DNA from: Clostridia bacterium
GTDB taxonomy: Bacteria > Bacillota > Clostridia > Christensenellales > Borkfalkiaceae
Length of the DNA stretch: 5,955 nt
Direction of reading: 5' to 3'
Assembly (NCBI GenBank): GCA_017646555.1
Contig: JAGCMG010000056.1
Coordinates: forward strand, 1 to 5,955
Below the pieces are notes generated by a model, which saw only the letters and a list, made by a program, of their open reading frames with translations, did no database searches and had not been told where the DNA came from. Both the position numbers and the translations under genes were made by a program. This document shows, piece after piece, positions 5,906-5,955 of this stretch (positions are counted from its first letter, which is position 1; each line of letters begins with the position of its first letter).

Positions 5906-5955
5906 ATGAATAATAATGAAGATAAGATTTTTACTATTTCTAAAACGTTAATTAG
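5906..5955 (+). CDS. Start of an unidentified gene (16 codons visible)
   Basis: An open frame begins with ATG at 5906 behind a strong AAGGAG and runs to the window edge. It reads MNNNEDKIFTISKTLI, a polar start leading into a possible helix. This is too short for family assignment. It follows the terminator of the XRE gene, so it needs its own promoter. The call rests on the ribosome-binding site and the open frame. Confidence 0.55.
   Translation, partial: MNNNEDKIFTISKTLI

Overview
The window is AT-rich DNA with tightly packed genes, AAGGAG-type ribosome-binding sites and sigma-A-like promoters. This fits a low-GC Gram-positive bacterium (Bacillota, probably an uncultured clostridial lineage). 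The assignment rests on protein style and base composition only, and the species cannot be named.

Layout: five genes lie on the minus strand and two on the plus strand, diverging from the 5026-5216 intergenic region. On the minus strand, in transcription order, come a GT8-family glycosyltransferase (5025-4096), a PlsC-like acyltransferase (4087-3248), a MATE-family multidrug/metabolite transporter (3148-1688), a cytosolic protein of unknown function with propeller-like repeats (1683-601), and the first 169 codons of purC (507 to beyond base 1). On the plus strand are a membrane-anchored XRE-type regulator (5217-5810), a clear intrinsic terminator, and the first 16 codons of another gene (from 5906) with a strong ribosome-binding site.

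The genes form three apparent minus-strand transcription units. The glycosyltransferase and acyltransferase (8-bp gap) look like a small cell-envelope or glycolipid operon. The MATE transporter and the unknown protein (4-bp gap) form a second operon behind a promoter with perfect -35 and -10 hexamers. purC has its own promoter. I see no convincing intrinsic terminator between these units, so read-through is possible.

The most interesting part is the 190-bp divergent region. It carries four copies of the 7-mer GAGAATT (one inverted). One outer copy directly abuts the -35 hexamer of the glycosyltransferase promoter, and another abuts the -35 hexamer of the regulator promoter. This looks like a shared operator array, and the adjacent four-helix membrane XRE protein is the natural candidate to bind it. 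The regulator transcript also appears to be leaderless or nearly so: its -10 box ends 9 bp before the ATG and there is no Shine-Dalgarno sequence. I infer a membrane-sensing regulator that controls itself and an envelope-modification operon. No CRISPR array, insertion sequence, tRNA or rRNA was seen.
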